Below, piece after piece: positions 1 through 7,125 of a DNA stretch of 64,000 nucleotides (its first letter is position 1; the number at the start of each line of letters is the position of its first letter). Both the position numbers and the translations under genes were made by a program. The notes under the pieces are model-generated. The model had not been told where the DNA came from, searched no databases, and worked only from the letters and a program-made list of their open reading frames with translations. The DNA is taken from assembly GCA_017458845.1 (NCBI GenBank), contig JAFSZY010000005.1, positions 1 to 64,000 on the forward strand, in the 5' to 3' direction. The DNA comes from Ruminococcus sp. (GTDB lineage Bacteria; Bacillota; Clostridia; Oscillospirales; Acutalibacteraceae).

Positions 1-142
1 GATTTCGCAATCGTATTCTTCATATGTTCGCTTACAAACAACAACTTAATATCAAACAAGCGACAGCTTCTTAGCCATCGCTTGTCCTAAATACATTATT
101 TCATTTTATTGGGTTTACCCCAACTATTGACATAGAGCCAAC
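1..142. other. Window edge, no gene recognised
   Basis: AT-rich sequence with no convincing coding region. It contains one stem-loop (CAAGCGA at 58-64 pairing with TCGCTTG at 81-87). A minus-strand ATG at 21-23 could open a gene continuing past the window edge, but it has no ribosome binding site. Confidence 0.4.
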
Positions 143-169
143 AAAAATCGCCCGCAAAAAAGCGGACGA
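143..169 (-). terminator. Intrinsic terminator of the XRE regulator
   Basis: On the minus strand, TCGTCCGC, a six-T loop and GCGGGCGA form an 8-bp stem with one wobble, followed by TTTTTG. It lies 13 bp past the stop codon of the XRE gene. Confidence 0.75.
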
Positions 170-181
170 CTCTACCAGTGT

Positions 182-547
182 TTATCCTTTAACAATCTTA
201 GTGATTTGTTTACCAATGAACTCTTTTTCCTCAGTGTTCATACTCCTGTACGCGAGGATGATTTGCTCCTCACTGGGAGTAAGCGCTCCGAAGTTTTCGT
301 CAATGCTGTCGTCAGATGCTGCCGACGCGACCAAACCTTCGTCAGAATAGCCTAGAAGCGTGTTGAAATCAACATTTAAAATTTCGCAGATAGTTTTCAA
401 CTTTTCCTGTCCGGGCTCGGATTTTCCGGTTTCATAATAAGTATATGTTGATCGTGAGATGTTAAGCATATCAGCCATTTCCTGCTGAGAGTACTTAGAG
501 TTATTTTTTCGCAAATCTCTCAGGTGTCTACCAAACGATTTTGACAT
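182..547 (-). CDS. XRE-family helix-turn-helix transcriptional regulator
   Basis: A 121-residue DNA-binding protein. The N-terminal ~65 residues form a Cro/CI-type HTH (QQEMADMLNISRSTYTYYE is the helix-turn-helix core, ending in the family's usual YETGKSEP segment). The remainder is an acidic linker and a C-terminal helix. I chose the ATG at 547 because AGGTGG lies 8 bp upstream; an in-frame GTG at 559 overlaps that Shine-Dalgarno sequence. Its promoter region carries GGATA...TATCC inverted repeats, which suggests autoregulation. The target genes are unknown; a chromosomal orphan or a phage-derived repressor are both possible. Confidence 0.85.
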   Translation of the reverse strand: MSKSFGRHLRDLRKNNSKYSQQEMADMLNISRSTYTYYETGKSEPGQEKLKTICEILNVDFNTLLGYSDEGLVASAASDDSIDENFGALTPSEEQIILAYRSMNTEEKEFIGKQITKIVKG

Positions 548-623
548 ATATGAAACCACCTTTCTCCAGTATAGGCAGAATAAGAATAGGATACAATTTA
601 ATAGTATAACTATCCTTAACTAT

Positions 624-652
624 AATATAAAATAAAACATTTATAAAGTCAA
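624..652 (-). promoter_or_regulatory. Sigma-A-type promoter of the XRE regulator
   Basis: Minus strand TTGACT (647-652), 17-bp spacer, TATATT (624-629). The repeats GGATA and TATCC just downstream (about 587-615) could be the regulator's own operator. Confidence 0.6.
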
Positions 653-723
653 TACAAGTGGGTAAATTGTCACAAAACAACTTAGTAATAATATACATTA
701 TTCACCTTTTTTGCTTTTTTATA

Positions 724-752
724 TTGCAAAAAATGTTCTTTCGGGTTATAAT
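724..752 (+). promoter_or_regulatory. Promoter of tRNA-Thr
   Basis: TTGCAA (724-729), exactly 17 bp, TATAAT (747-752), placed 20 bp before the mature tRNA 5' end. Confidence 0.8.
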
Positions 753-771
753 ACATAAGAAATCAAAAAAC

Positions 772-847
772 GCTGGTGTAGCTCAGTCGGTAGAGCATCT
801 CACTCGTAATGAGAAGGTCACGTGTTCAAGTCACGCCACCAGCTCCA
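772..847 (+). tRNA. tRNA-Thr(CGT)
   Basis: A 76-nt cloverleaf. The acceptor stem GCTGGTG pairs with CACCAGC (837-843), the discriminator is T844 and CCA is encoded (845-847). The anticodon stem TCTCA/TGAGA closes the loop CTCGTAA, which reads anticodon CGT (threonine ACG codons). The T arm contains GTTCAAGTC. It has its own promoter and terminator, so it is a single-gene transcription unit. Confidence 0.97.
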
Positions 848-884
848 AAAGCAGCGGATACCATTATGGTATCCGCTGCTTTTG
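848..884 (+). terminator. Terminator after tRNA-Thr
   Basis: A perfect 16-bp stem, AAAAGCAGCGGATACC, loop ATTAT, and its complement ending in TTTT. It starts immediately after the CCA end and probably also directs 3' processing. Confidence 0.85.
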
Positions 885-919
885 GAAATATGTATCGCGT
901 GACTTGAAAGGGCGTCAAG

Positions 920-943
920 AAAACAGTCCTGTGGACTGTTTTT
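920..943 (+). terminator. Second hairpin terminator downstream of the tRNA
   Basis: AAAACAGTCC and GGACTGTTTTT form a 10-bp stem with a 4-nt loop and T-run. It may be a back-up terminator or belong to a degenerate repeat. Confidence 0.5.
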
Positions 944-1165
944 AGCCCGTAGCGTTGATGTGCATTATAGCTTCAACACACGCCACAACAAGCGAGGCAG
1001 TATGTCGGTTAAGATGAACCAAGCGCCACCAGCGCGTCATCCTCCTTTCTGAAAAAAACTTCGCTCATATACGCTAAATCCTTGTAACCGCGGATTTTAC
1101 GCGTATCAACTCGCTAGCAGCTTTTTTCGGGACATTTATCTAATCAAATATAAAACAAAAAACTC
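944..1165. other. Region with short copies of the tRNA 3' end; no firm gene
   Basis: It contains CGCCACCAGC (1024-1033), identical to the tRNA acceptor/T-arm region 834-843. A minus-strand 32-codon ORF starts at ATG 1041-1039 but abuts its AGGAGG too closely to be convincing. A hairpin-rich stretch (1060-1135) follows. I see no recognisable protein. Confidence 0.35.
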
Positions 1166-1194
1166 TGGACTAAACATCGAACATATGTTATAAT
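1166..1194 (+). promoter_or_regulatory. Promoter of the type I toxin mRNA
   Basis: TGGACT (1166-1171), 17 bp, TATAAT (1189-1194). The predicted start near 1201 gives an mRNA beginning GTAAAGAAACGG. Confidence 0.6.
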
Positions 1195-1252
1195 TTTATC
1201 GTAAAGAAACGGTGGCGGCTGTTTCTGCTCCCTTGCGAAAGGGGGTGTAAAT

Positions 1253-1339
1253 ATGGATTCGACAGAGATTATTTTCTTATTATCTTACGCAATCGTGCTA
1301 GTTGCCTTTTGCCAAGTCATTATACATATAAAGAAGTAA
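1253..1339 (+). CDS. Small membrane toxin, holin-like type I toxin family
   Basis: A 28-residue peptide that starts MDSTEIIFLLSYAIVL, continues as one hydrophobic membrane segment (about residues 6-23) and ends HIKK. Short acidic N-terminus, single transmembrane helix and basic tail match the TxpA/BsrG-like holin-like toxins of Firmicutes. GAAAGGGGGTG, 4 nt before the ATG, is a very strong ribosome binding site. It is flanked by a sense promoter and a convergent antisense promoter, as in type I modules. Expression would be expected to depolarise the membrane; the antisense RNA should repress it. It is too short for most annotation pipelines. The family call rests on size, topology and layout, not on a search. 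Confidence 0.7.
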   Translation: MDSTEIIFLLSYAIVLVAFCQVIIHIKK

Positions 1340-1414
1340 CCGCCCTGTAGTGGAGCCATAGGACGGTTACTATAAAACTGAAATATAGCGAAACGGTCAA
1401 AGCCGTTTCTTTAC
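1338..1414 (-). ncRNA. Antisense antitoxin RNA of the type I cassette
   Basis: It would start near 1414 from the promoter at 1421-1449 and run into the 3' end of the toxin mRNA. It carries two hairpins: GAAACGG/CCGTTTC (1390-1409) and GTAACCGTCC/GGGCGGTTAC (about 1338-1375), the latter followed by a T-rich stretch as terminator. Overlap of at least 70 nt with the toxin transcript is the usual basis of silencing and RNase III decay. The ends are predicted from sequence only. Confidence 0.6.
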
Positions 1415-1420
1415 ACTCAT

Positions 1421-1449
1421 ATTTTAGCACTATTATTTATCGTTGTCAA
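1421..1449 (-). promoter_or_regulatory. Consensus promoter of the antitoxin RNA
   Basis: Minus strand TTGACA (1444-1449), 17-bp spacer, TAAAAT (1421-1426). It is clearly stronger than the toxin promoter, as expected for an antitoxin RNA. Confidence 0.75.
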
Positions 1450-1464
1450 CACGGGAGAATAATA

Positions 1465-2019
1465 ATGACAGATATAATTACCATTCTTTTCAATAAAGTA
1501 AAAACAGTTATCTCCGATTGGAGCGACAATGAAATTTACGCCGTTTCGTTCTTTGTAAACTCAAACGAAGATTATTCATACCGCGGCTTCAACAATGTTT
1601 CGTCCTTTGCTGTCAGCTATAATACTGAGGAGTTTTGCGAAGGTGCGGGCAAATATGACGAAGAACGCTGGAATTACGCCTTTTGGAGTCAGGATGAGAT
1701 AATGATTATTGATTCTGACAATCCCGACGATGCAATTGAAACTCTGTATGATTGGTATGAAGAAAACGGAATAACAAACATAGGATACGAAACCGAAAAC
1801 GAGGAACCTGTAGGTCACAACGAACTATTAAATATCGCTTCCGAAGTTGCCGCAAGGCTGCAAAAAGAAGGATATTTAAAAGAAAAATTCGGTAAACAAA
1901 TTCCGATTATTGTTCACGGTCTTGAATATACAAAGAGCGATATTAAAGCCACCAAAAAAGCCAATCCAAACAACGAGGCAAAAGACTTTTTGAAAGCAGT
2001 AAAAAAAGGAAACATTTAA
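1465..2019 (+). CDS. DUF4303-like protein of unknown function
   Basis: A 184-residue soluble acidic protein. The N-terminal two thirds (IYAVSFFVNSNEDYSY..., then NYAFWSQDE and the helix DDAIETLYDWYEENG) resemble the DUF4303 family, members of which often occur beside polymorphic-toxin immunity genes; the assignment is from memory and tentative. The C-terminal 40 residues are lysine-rich (IVHGLEYTKSDIKATKKANP). GGGAG precedes the ATG at 1465. It stands alone between the toxin-antitoxin cassette and a phage lysis cassette, with its own terminator. No partner toxin is visible. Confidence 0.6.
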   Translation: MTDIITILFNKVKTVISDWSDNEIYAVSFFVNSNEDYSYRGFNNVSSFAVSYNTEEFCEGAGKYDEERWNYAFWSQDEIMIIDSDNPDDAIETLYDWYEENGITNIGYETENEEPVGHNELLNIASEVAARLQKEGYLKEKFGKQIPIIVHGLEYTKSDIKATKKANPNNEAKDFLKAVKKGNI

Positions 2020-2024
2020 GACTA

Positions 2025-2056
2025 ACGGGACACGTCATTTGCGTGCCCCGTTTTTT
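2025..2056 (+). terminator. Terminator of the DUF4303-like gene
   Basis: ACGGGACACG and CGTGCCCCGT form a stem with one A-C mismatch around a 7-nt loop, followed by TTTTT. Confidence 0.75.
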
Positions 2057-2058
2057 AC

Positions 2059-2976
2059 CTACTTCAACTTCTTCCCAATCAGTTTAATAAACTTCTCGCC
2101 CGCGATTCCGTTCTGTTTATAGCCGAGCTTTTTCAACATTTGATTGACGGCTTTTTTAGTACCGCCGCCAAACTCATTGTTGTTTTTCATTGAAGCTGAA
2201 ATCAACTTTTTGTTTTTGGCGAGGATTAGCAACTGCTTCAAGGCAAAAACGCCGTTGCTTTTGTCGCCTTTTTTAAAACCTGTTGTATCAAGAACTTTCA
2301 AAGAAGCGGGCTTTTTCCAGTTATTATAACCGCCGTTTTTGATTATTGAAGGATAGTCCTTGTAGCACTTGTCTTTGTCGATTGTACCCACTCCGCTTAT
2401 CGAGTTACTCTCGAGGAAGTTTGTCTCACCGCCGTACTGCCACATCCCGAGATTCTTACCCTTGTAATCACAGGTCTTGCTCCACTGAGCCACCCAGAGG
2501 TCATATTTGTCAGTCACATCTGTTGAAATATAATTCCCTATCCACGAAAGACTCGTATACAACATCGGGTAGTAACCCGCCTTTTTAATCTCGCTCAAAA
2601 AGGTTTTGCAGATTTCCGTGATGACATTTTTCTTCATCGCGCCGTGTTTTGCTTTGTATCCGTCGGCGTCCTCCATATCAAACGCGACGGGCAGAGTGGG
2701 CTTTCTCCCTTTAAGGAGCCTTTTGACGTGCTCAGCCTCACTTTTCGCCTCGGTCTTGTTTGTGGCGTAGGAGTAAATATACACACCCCAGGGCATTTTC
2801 AGCTTTTCTGCTTTTTTGACATTCGATACGAACTGGCTGTCGTCCTGGCTCTTGATATCATCGCCGTAACCGCAGCGAATCATAACAAAGTCATAGCCCG
2901 CTTTCTTGATTTTTTCCATATCGACGTTTCCGTTGTTAGCGGAAATATCGACGCCCTTCTTGTTAACTAAGCTCAT
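2059..2976 (-). CDS. GH25 lysozyme (phage-type endolysin)
   Basis: A 305-residue muramidase expected to cut the MurNAc-GlcNAc bond of peptidoglycan. Residues 5-200 are the GH25 barrel: KGVDISANNG (Asp10), DFVMIRCGYGDD, and VAFDMED with Asp100 and Glu102, the family's catalytic acid region. Residues 230-305 look like a divergent peptidoglycan-binding domain (GVFALKQLL...GGGTKKAVNQMLKKLGY). There is no signal peptide, so export would need the holin encoded just upstream, whose stop overlaps this start (ATGA-type). GGAGG precedes the ATG. It lies in a three-gene lysis cassette with no other phage genes nearby. Confidence 0.9.
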   Translation of the reverse strand: MSLVNKKGVDISANNGNVDMEKIKKAGYDFVMIRCGYGDDIKSQDDSQFVSNVKKAEKLKMPWGVYIYSYATNKTEAKSEAEHVKRLLKGRKPTLPVAFDMEDADGYKAKHGAMKKNVITEICKTFLSEIKKAGYYPMLYTSLSWIGNYISTDVTDKYDLWVAQWSKTCDYKGKNLGMWQYGGETNFLESNSISGVGTIDKDKCYKDYPSIIKNGGYNNWKKPASLKVLDTTGFKKGDKSNGVFALKQLLILAKNKKLISASMKNNNEFGGGTKKAVNQMLKKLGYKQNGIAGEKFIKLIGKKLK

Positions 2977-3224
2977 TTTCTCCTCCTTTCATTTCGTAAA
3001 TACTCATCGGCTTTTACAGCCTCTTTTGTAAAGCTGTTGTTCTTCCACCACGCCCATATTGACGCGGCGGCTGTACAGCAGACAGATACTGTCTCGTAAA
3101 TGTCGTTGTCGCTAAACGGCAGCGGGTTGATTCCGAGCAATATAAGCACCTGGTTTATCAGCGCCGCCGCCAGCACTGCTGTTCTTGCTATTGTTAGTCC
3201 TGACACTTTCATAATATTCGCCAT
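2973..3224 (-). CDS. Phage holin, SPP1-like family
   Basis: A small membrane protein (83 residues from ATG 3224) with two hydrophobic stretches (about TIARTAVLAAALINQVLILLG and VSVCCTAAASIWAWW) and a charged C-terminal tail, KADEYLRNERRRK. The motif LGINPLPFSDNDIYETVS...WAWWKNNSFTKEA is typical of SPP1-type holins. It would form the membrane lesion that releases the endolysin, whose gene overlaps its stop codon. The start is uncertain: the frame is open to 3284, but no clear ribosome binding site supports a longer form; AGAAAGG lies very close to ATG 3224. Confidence 0.8.
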   Translation of the reverse strand: MANIMKVSGLTIARTAVLAAALINQVLILLGINPLPFSDNDIYETVSVCCTAAASIWAWWKNNSFTKEAVKADEYLRNERRRK

Positions 3225-3371
3225 AGCCTTTCTGCCCACTATTTTTTTGCTAAAAATTTTTACAACCTTGCCGTGGGCAGACAAGGCGTAAATGGCGATT
3301 TAGTCATTGCTCGTTGCCGCTTTGCGGCAAACTGAGCAGACAACATAAATCTTGAATAGTGTAAATTCACA

Positions 3372-3611
3372 CTATTCACCTTTCTCCAAATCGGTTATTC
3401 TGTGATTGGCGACAGTCATTTTCTCGTCGGTTACGCGCTGTTTTTTCTCGAGCTCATAAACTCTTTCAATAAGGCTGTTGTGCTTGTCTACCTTTTTCTC
3501 GAGCTGTTCAATGCGGTAGTTGCTGAGCTTTGTGTTTATAAGCACACCGCAAAGCGAACCTAACGCCGAGCCCGCCAAGCCAAGCAGCGTAACCATAAAC
3601 TCTGTTTCCAT
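3372..3611 (-). CDS. XhlA-like phage lysis-cassette membrane protein
   Basis: A 79-residue protein. METEFMVTLLGLAGSALGSLCGVLI is an N-terminal membrane segment. The rest is a long coiled coil (YRIEQLEKKVDKHNSLIERVYELEKKQRVTDEKM... heptads). Topology and position upstream of holin and endolysin fit the haemolysin XhlA group of PBSX-like phages. AAAGGAT precedes the ATG. A 147-bp gap separates it from the holin gene. Confidence 0.65.
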   Translation of the reverse strand: METEFMVTLLGLAGSALGSLCGVLINTKLSNYRIEQLEKKVDKHNSLIERVYELEKKQRVTDEKMTVANHRITDLEKGE

Positions 3612-3675
3612 GTTTTATCCTTTCATTTTAGTAGGGGCGCGGGACATCCCCTCACTATTCCCGCAAAAACAAAGA

Positions 3676-3699
3676 AAATTGCATTGTTTAATGCAATTT
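3676..3699. repeat. Inverted repeat upstream of htpG
   Basis: AAATTGCATT, 4-nt loop, AATGCAATTT: a perfect 10-bp inverted repeat 28 bp upstream of the htpG -35 box. It could be a terminator or an operator; it is not a CIRCE element. Confidence 0.45.
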
Positions 3700-3726
3700 C
3701 CCGAAAAAATGTTCATACCTTTTGTG

Positions 3727-3755
3727 TTGAATTTTCTTGACAAATGCGTTATAAT
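3727..3755 (+). promoter_or_regulatory. Promoter of htpG
   Basis: TTGAAT (3727-3732), 17 bp, TATAAT (3750-3755). A TTGACA at 3737 also exists but lacks a well-spaced -10 box. Confidence 0.65.
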
Positions 3756-3785
3756 ACCATTTGAATTAAGAAAGAAGGTAATTTC

Positions 3786-5663
3786 ATGGCTAAAAAACAG
3801 TTTAAATCAGAGTCCAAAAGACTGCTTGATTTGATGATTAACTCAATTTACACACACAAGGAGATTTTCCTGCGCGAGCTTATCTCTAACGCCAGCGACG
3901 CCATAGACAAGCTGTGCTTTATCTCCCTCACCGACGACAAGGTCGGACTCAACCGCGAGGACTTCAGAATCAACATCACGGTTGACAAGGAAAACCGTAT
4001 TATGAAAATCGAGGACAACGGAATCGGTATGGATAAAGACGACCTCGACAAGAACCTCGGCACAATCGCTTCATCGGGTTCTTACCGCTTTAAGCAGGAG
4101 AACGAACAGGCTGACGACGTTGACATCATCGGTCAGTTCGGCGTAGGTTTTTACTCCGCGTTTATGGTTTCCGACAAGGTTGAGGTGTGCACCAAGAAGT
4201 ACGGCAGCGACACAGGCTACATCTGGACATCCTCGGGCGCTGACGGCTACACAATCAAGGAAACAGACAAGGACTCTGCGGGTACAATCGTAACTCTGCA
4301 CATCAAAGAGGACGCCGAAAACGAAAACTACAGCGAGTTCCTTGAACAGTACAGAATCTCTGAGCTCGTCAAGAAATACAGCGACTATATCCGCTATCCT
4401 ATTATAATGGATATGACGCACAGCAAGGTCAAGGAAGGCACAGAGGACAGTGAAAAACCCGAGTACGAGAGCGTAACCGAGCCCGAAACACTCAACTCTA
4501 TGATTCCTATCTGGCAGCGTCCCAAAAAGGGCGTAACCGACGAGGAATACGAAAAGTTCTACCACGACAAATTCGCCGCGTTTGACAAGCCAGCCAAGAT
4601 TATCACCACATCGGTTGAGGGCGTTGTCACCTACAAGGCTTTGCTCTTCATCCCGTCAAAAACTCCGTTTGATTTCTATACAAAGGAATACAAGAAGGGC
4701 TTGCAGCTCTACTCGAGCGGCGTGCTTATTATGGAAAACTGCGAGGAGCTTCTCCCCGACCATTTCCGTTTTGTCAAGGGTGTTGTTGACAGCCAGGACT
4801 TCTCGCTGAACATCTCCCGTGAGGTTCTTCAGCACGACCATCAGTTAAAAACTGTCGCAAAAACTTTGGAGAAGAAAATCAAAAACGAGCTCTCTTCCCT
4901 GCTCAAAAAGGACAGAGAGACCTACGAGAACTTCTGGGGCGAGTTTGGCAGACAGCTCAAATACGGCATCGTCAGCGACTACGGAATGCACAAGGACAAC
5001 CTCAAAGACCTTTTGATGTTCTACTCCTCAAACAGCGAAAAGCTGACAACTCTCAGCGAGTACATCGATCGTATGCCCGAGGAACAGAAGTACATCTACT
5101 TTGCCACAGGCGAGAGCGTTGCGTCCATCAGCAAGCTTCCGCAGGCGGAGGTTGTGCTCTCAAAGGGCTATGAGCTCCTCTACGGCACACAGGATATTGA
5201 CGAGTTCACACTCCAGACTCTCGCGGAGTATAACGGCAAGCAGTTCAGGAGCGTAGACAGCGACGACCTGGGAATCGAAACCGAAGAGGGTGAGGACAAT
5301 GCAGAGGAAAACACCGAAGCATTAAAGTTTGTCCGCGACACTCTCGGCGACAAGGTCAGCGAGGTTATCGCCAGCAAAAAGCTCGTAAGCCACCCCGTAT
5401 GTATGACGGCAAAGGGCGGTATCAGCTTTGAGATGGAGAAATACTTCAGCGCAATGCAGCCCGAGGCGGGTATGAAAGCCCAGCGCTGTCTTGAGCTCAA
5501 TATGAATCACAGCGCCGTCAAGACTATGATTGACTTAATCGGCAAGGACGACGAAAAGGCTAAGACATACGCCGAAATCTTCTATAATCAGGCTCTGCTC
5601 ATCGCGGGACTTCCCATCGAGAACCCGTCCGAATACGCCGACCTCGTAAGCTCAATTATGTAA
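3786..5663 (+). CDS. htpG: Molecular chaperone HtpG (Hsp90)
   Basis: A full-length 625-residue cytoplasmic ATP-dependent chaperone. The N-terminal GHKL ATPase shows FLRELISNASDA (catalytic Glu31, Asn35), IEDNGIGM and GQFGVGFYSAFMV. The middle domain has VKGVVDSQDFSLNISREVLQ, and a C-terminal dimerisation domain follows. AAGAAGGTAATTTC places a ribosome binding site before the ATG. It is monocistronic, with its own promoter and terminator, on the plus strand amid minus-strand neighbours. Confidence 0.98.
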   Translation: MAKKQFKSESKRLLDLMINSIYTHKEIFLRELISNASDAIDKLCFISLTDDKVGLNREDFRINITVDKENRIMKIEDNGIGMDKDDLDKNLGTIASSGSYRFKQENEQADDVDIIGQFGVGFYSAFMVSDKVEVCTKKYGSDTGYIWTSSGADGYTIKETDKDSAGTIVTLHIKEDAENENYSEFLEQYRISELVKKYSDYIRYPIIMDMTHSKVKEGTEDSEKPEYESVTEPETLNSMIPIWQRPKKGVTDEEYEKFYHDKFAAFDKPAKIITTSVEGVVTYKALLFIPSKTPFDFYTKEYKKGLQLYSSGVLIMENCEELLPDHFRFVKGVVDSQDFSLNISREVLQHDHQLKTVAKTLEKKIKNELSSLLKKDRETYENFWGEFGRQLKYGIVSDYGMHKDNLKDLLMFYSSNSEKLTTLSEYIDRMPEEQKYIYFATGESVASISKLPQAEVVLSKGYELLYGTQDIDEFTLQTLAEYNGKQFRSVDSDDLGIETEEGEDNAEENTEALKFVRDTLGDKVSEVIASKKLVSHPVCMTAKGGISFEMEKYFSAMQPEAGMKAQRCLELNMNHSAVKTMIDLIGKDDEKAKTYAEIFYNQALLIAGLPIENPSEYADLVSSIM

Positions 5664-5675
5664 ATAGACGCAACA

Positions 5676-5706
5676 AAACCCCTGACACTCGTCAGGGGCT
5701 TTGTTA
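5676..5706 (+). terminator. Terminator of htpG
   Basis: CCCCTGAC, short loop, GTCAGGGG, then CTTTGTT. The minus-strand lipoprotein gene converges here. Confidence 0.75.
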
Positions 5707-5711
5707 TTCTG

Positions 5712-6500
5712 TTAATCAGCTACTTCTGCCAACTTCTTGGCAACTCTTGCGGTAACTTCAACATAATACGCGGCGTCCGCGGTAGAAAGAGAATCCTCGT
5801 CAATGTCATCTATTTTTTCTGTGAAATCAGTATATTTACTCATCATCTCGGTATATTCCGTAAGCATAGCAGCAACATCTGATGATTTCTTATACTTTTT
5901 CATAAAATCAACATAGTCATCCATAAACGCCTCGTACTCATCCATAGTCTTTTTAAAGCCAGCGCTTACTTTCGAGCTGTCCGACTTAGCTTTTGATGAA
6001 GATTTGGATTTTGATGAAGTTTTATTCTTTGACTCTGTTTCTTCATCTTCATTGTTATTAGAATCTTCGCCATCATCGTACGGGCTTTCAAGATGAACTG
6101 TCATTATATCACCCTCTTCATAATCTAAAGAAAGATAATAGCCGTCCTTGTTTTCAGCCCTGTAATAATCTTCGCCTTTTTCATAATCCTCCTTAAATCC
6201 CTTTTCTTTACATTCCTTAACATAATCTTGGTATTGTTGTTTTGTAATTTTTCCTAAAGTTATCTTAAAATCGTCTGAATACTCCCATTCAATTCTTCCA
6301 AAGGTTGATTTAGGCTTAGGGATAAGGTTTGCTAATTCGCTGTCAGGCCATTCAATCTCTTTAAAAGGTTCAGTTGTTTCTGTTTCTTCGACTTCCGATG
6401 AAATGTTTTCCTCATCATTTTTTCCGCACGAACTAAGCACAACCGAAGATGCACCCATAAGCACCAAAGCCAGTAATAAAGCTATAACTTTCGATTTCAT
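5712..6500 (-). CDS. Secreted lipoprotein, DUF6591-like
   Basis: A 262-residue lipoprotein. The signal peptide MKSKVIALLLALVLMGASS ends in the lipobox LSSC (Cys at about residue 25). Next come an acidic linker, a globular domain starting WPDSELANLIPKPKS with KECKEKGF, a Ser/Lys-rich linker and a helical C-terminal domain (YEAFMDDYVDFMKKYKK). This layout resembles the DUF6591 proteins of gut Clostridia; function unknown. AGGAGGGATAAAA before ATG 6500 fixes the start; the frame is open further upstream. The membrane protein gene ends 2 bp upstream, so the two form an operon and their products probably work together at the envelope. Confidence 0.75.
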   Translation of the reverse strand: MKSKVIALLLALVLMGASSVVLSSCGKNDEENISSEVEETETTEPFKEIEWPDSELANLIPKPKSTFGRIEWEYSDDFKITLGKITKQQYQDYVKECKEKGFKEDYEKGEDYYRAENKDGYYLSLDYEEGDIMTVHLESPYDDGEDSNNNEDEETESKNKTSSKSKSSSKAKSDSSKVSAGFKKTMDEYEAFMDDYVDFMKKYKKSSDVAAMLTEYTEMMSKYTDFTEKIDDIDEDSLSTADAAYYVEVTARVAKKLAEVAD

Positions 6501-6502
6501 TT

Positions 6503-6994
6503 TTATCCCTCCTGTTTTTTTATTCTCATTTTTTGAGTTATCATAAATACAGCTCCCGCAAGAGCGATTACCACACCTATAATAAACGCGTAAAAGGCAG
6601 AGCCCCAACTTAAAGCGTTTTCACCGACAACACCACGTTCGGTGAAATCCCAACTCAGCAAACAGAAAACTATACATGCTAAAATTGTAAATATTAGTAT
6701 CGGTATCGGTTTTTTTATGAGCGAAAACACAAATGTCAGCAACGAAAACAAACCAATAATAATTACAATTACAAGCATTATTATTCCAAACACTGACGAC
6801 CCCGTATATTGACCGCCTTCTTTAAGCGCAAGTTTAACATAACTTATCATTGAATAACTCTGCATCTCACCATACGCGCCAGTAATATACGGCAACAGCA
6901 AAGAAACAAGCATCAAGATACTTCCGACAAGCGCGGTAAGCATTGACACTAAAAGCAAAGATTTTCCACAGCTAGGTTTTACTTTATTATTCAT
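6503..6994 (-). CDS. Four-helix integral membrane protein, function unknown
   Basis: 163 residues with about four transmembrane segments (near 13-37, 66-92, 95-113 and 128-152), a polar first loop (GAYGEMQSYSMISY) and a basic C-terminus. It has no recognisable enzymatic motif. It is first in an operon with the lipoprotein, divergent from a small HTH regulator across a 13-bp palindrome, so the HTH protein probably controls this pair. GAGGAGG precedes the ATG. Confidence 0.7.
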   Translation of the reverse strand: MNNKVKPSCGKSLLLVSMLTALVGSILMLVSLLLPYITGAYGEMQSYSMISYVKLALKEGGQYTGSSVFGIIMLVIVIIIGLFSLLTFVFSLIKKPIPILIFTILACIVFCLLSWDFTERGVVGENALSWGSAFYAFIIGVVIALAGAVFMITQKMRIKKQEG

Positions 6995-7044
6995 AGTTTT
7001 TTCCTCCTCTTATAAAAACATTGCTTTGTATTAATTATATAATG

Positions 7045-7080
7045 CTATTTATTAAAATGCAATAGCTTTTTAATAAATAG
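7045..7080. promoter_or_regulatory. Perfect 13-bp palindrome in a divergent promoter region
   Basis: CTATTTATTAAAA (7045-7057), a 10-nt centre, TTTTAATAAATAG (7068-7080). It sits between the membrane-protein/lipoprotein operon and the HTH gene, with -10-like TATAAT sequences on both sides, so it is a good operator candidate for the HTH protein. Confidence 0.6.
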
Positions 7081-7125
7081 TTTAATTAATTCTATAATAA
7101 TAGTATCTTAATTATGGGTGATACT

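Noticed and set aside
772-847. tRNA-Thr as integration site of the 12-kb element
   Set aside because: The element's ends are fixed inside cotJC 47 kb away, and the recombinase is a serine type, not a tRNA-targeting tyrosine integrase.
658-945. A plus-strand ORF over the tRNA
   Set aside because: It reads through tRNA-Thr and its terminator; not a plausible protein gene.
3676-3699. CIRCE heat-shock operator before htpG
   Set aside because: The arms AAATTGCATT/AATGCAATTT do not match the TTAGCACTC/GAGTGCTAA consensus.
4071-4565. A 164-codon minus-strand ORF within htpG
   Set aside because: It is a shadow of the Hsp90 gene with no ribosome binding site or recognisable domain.
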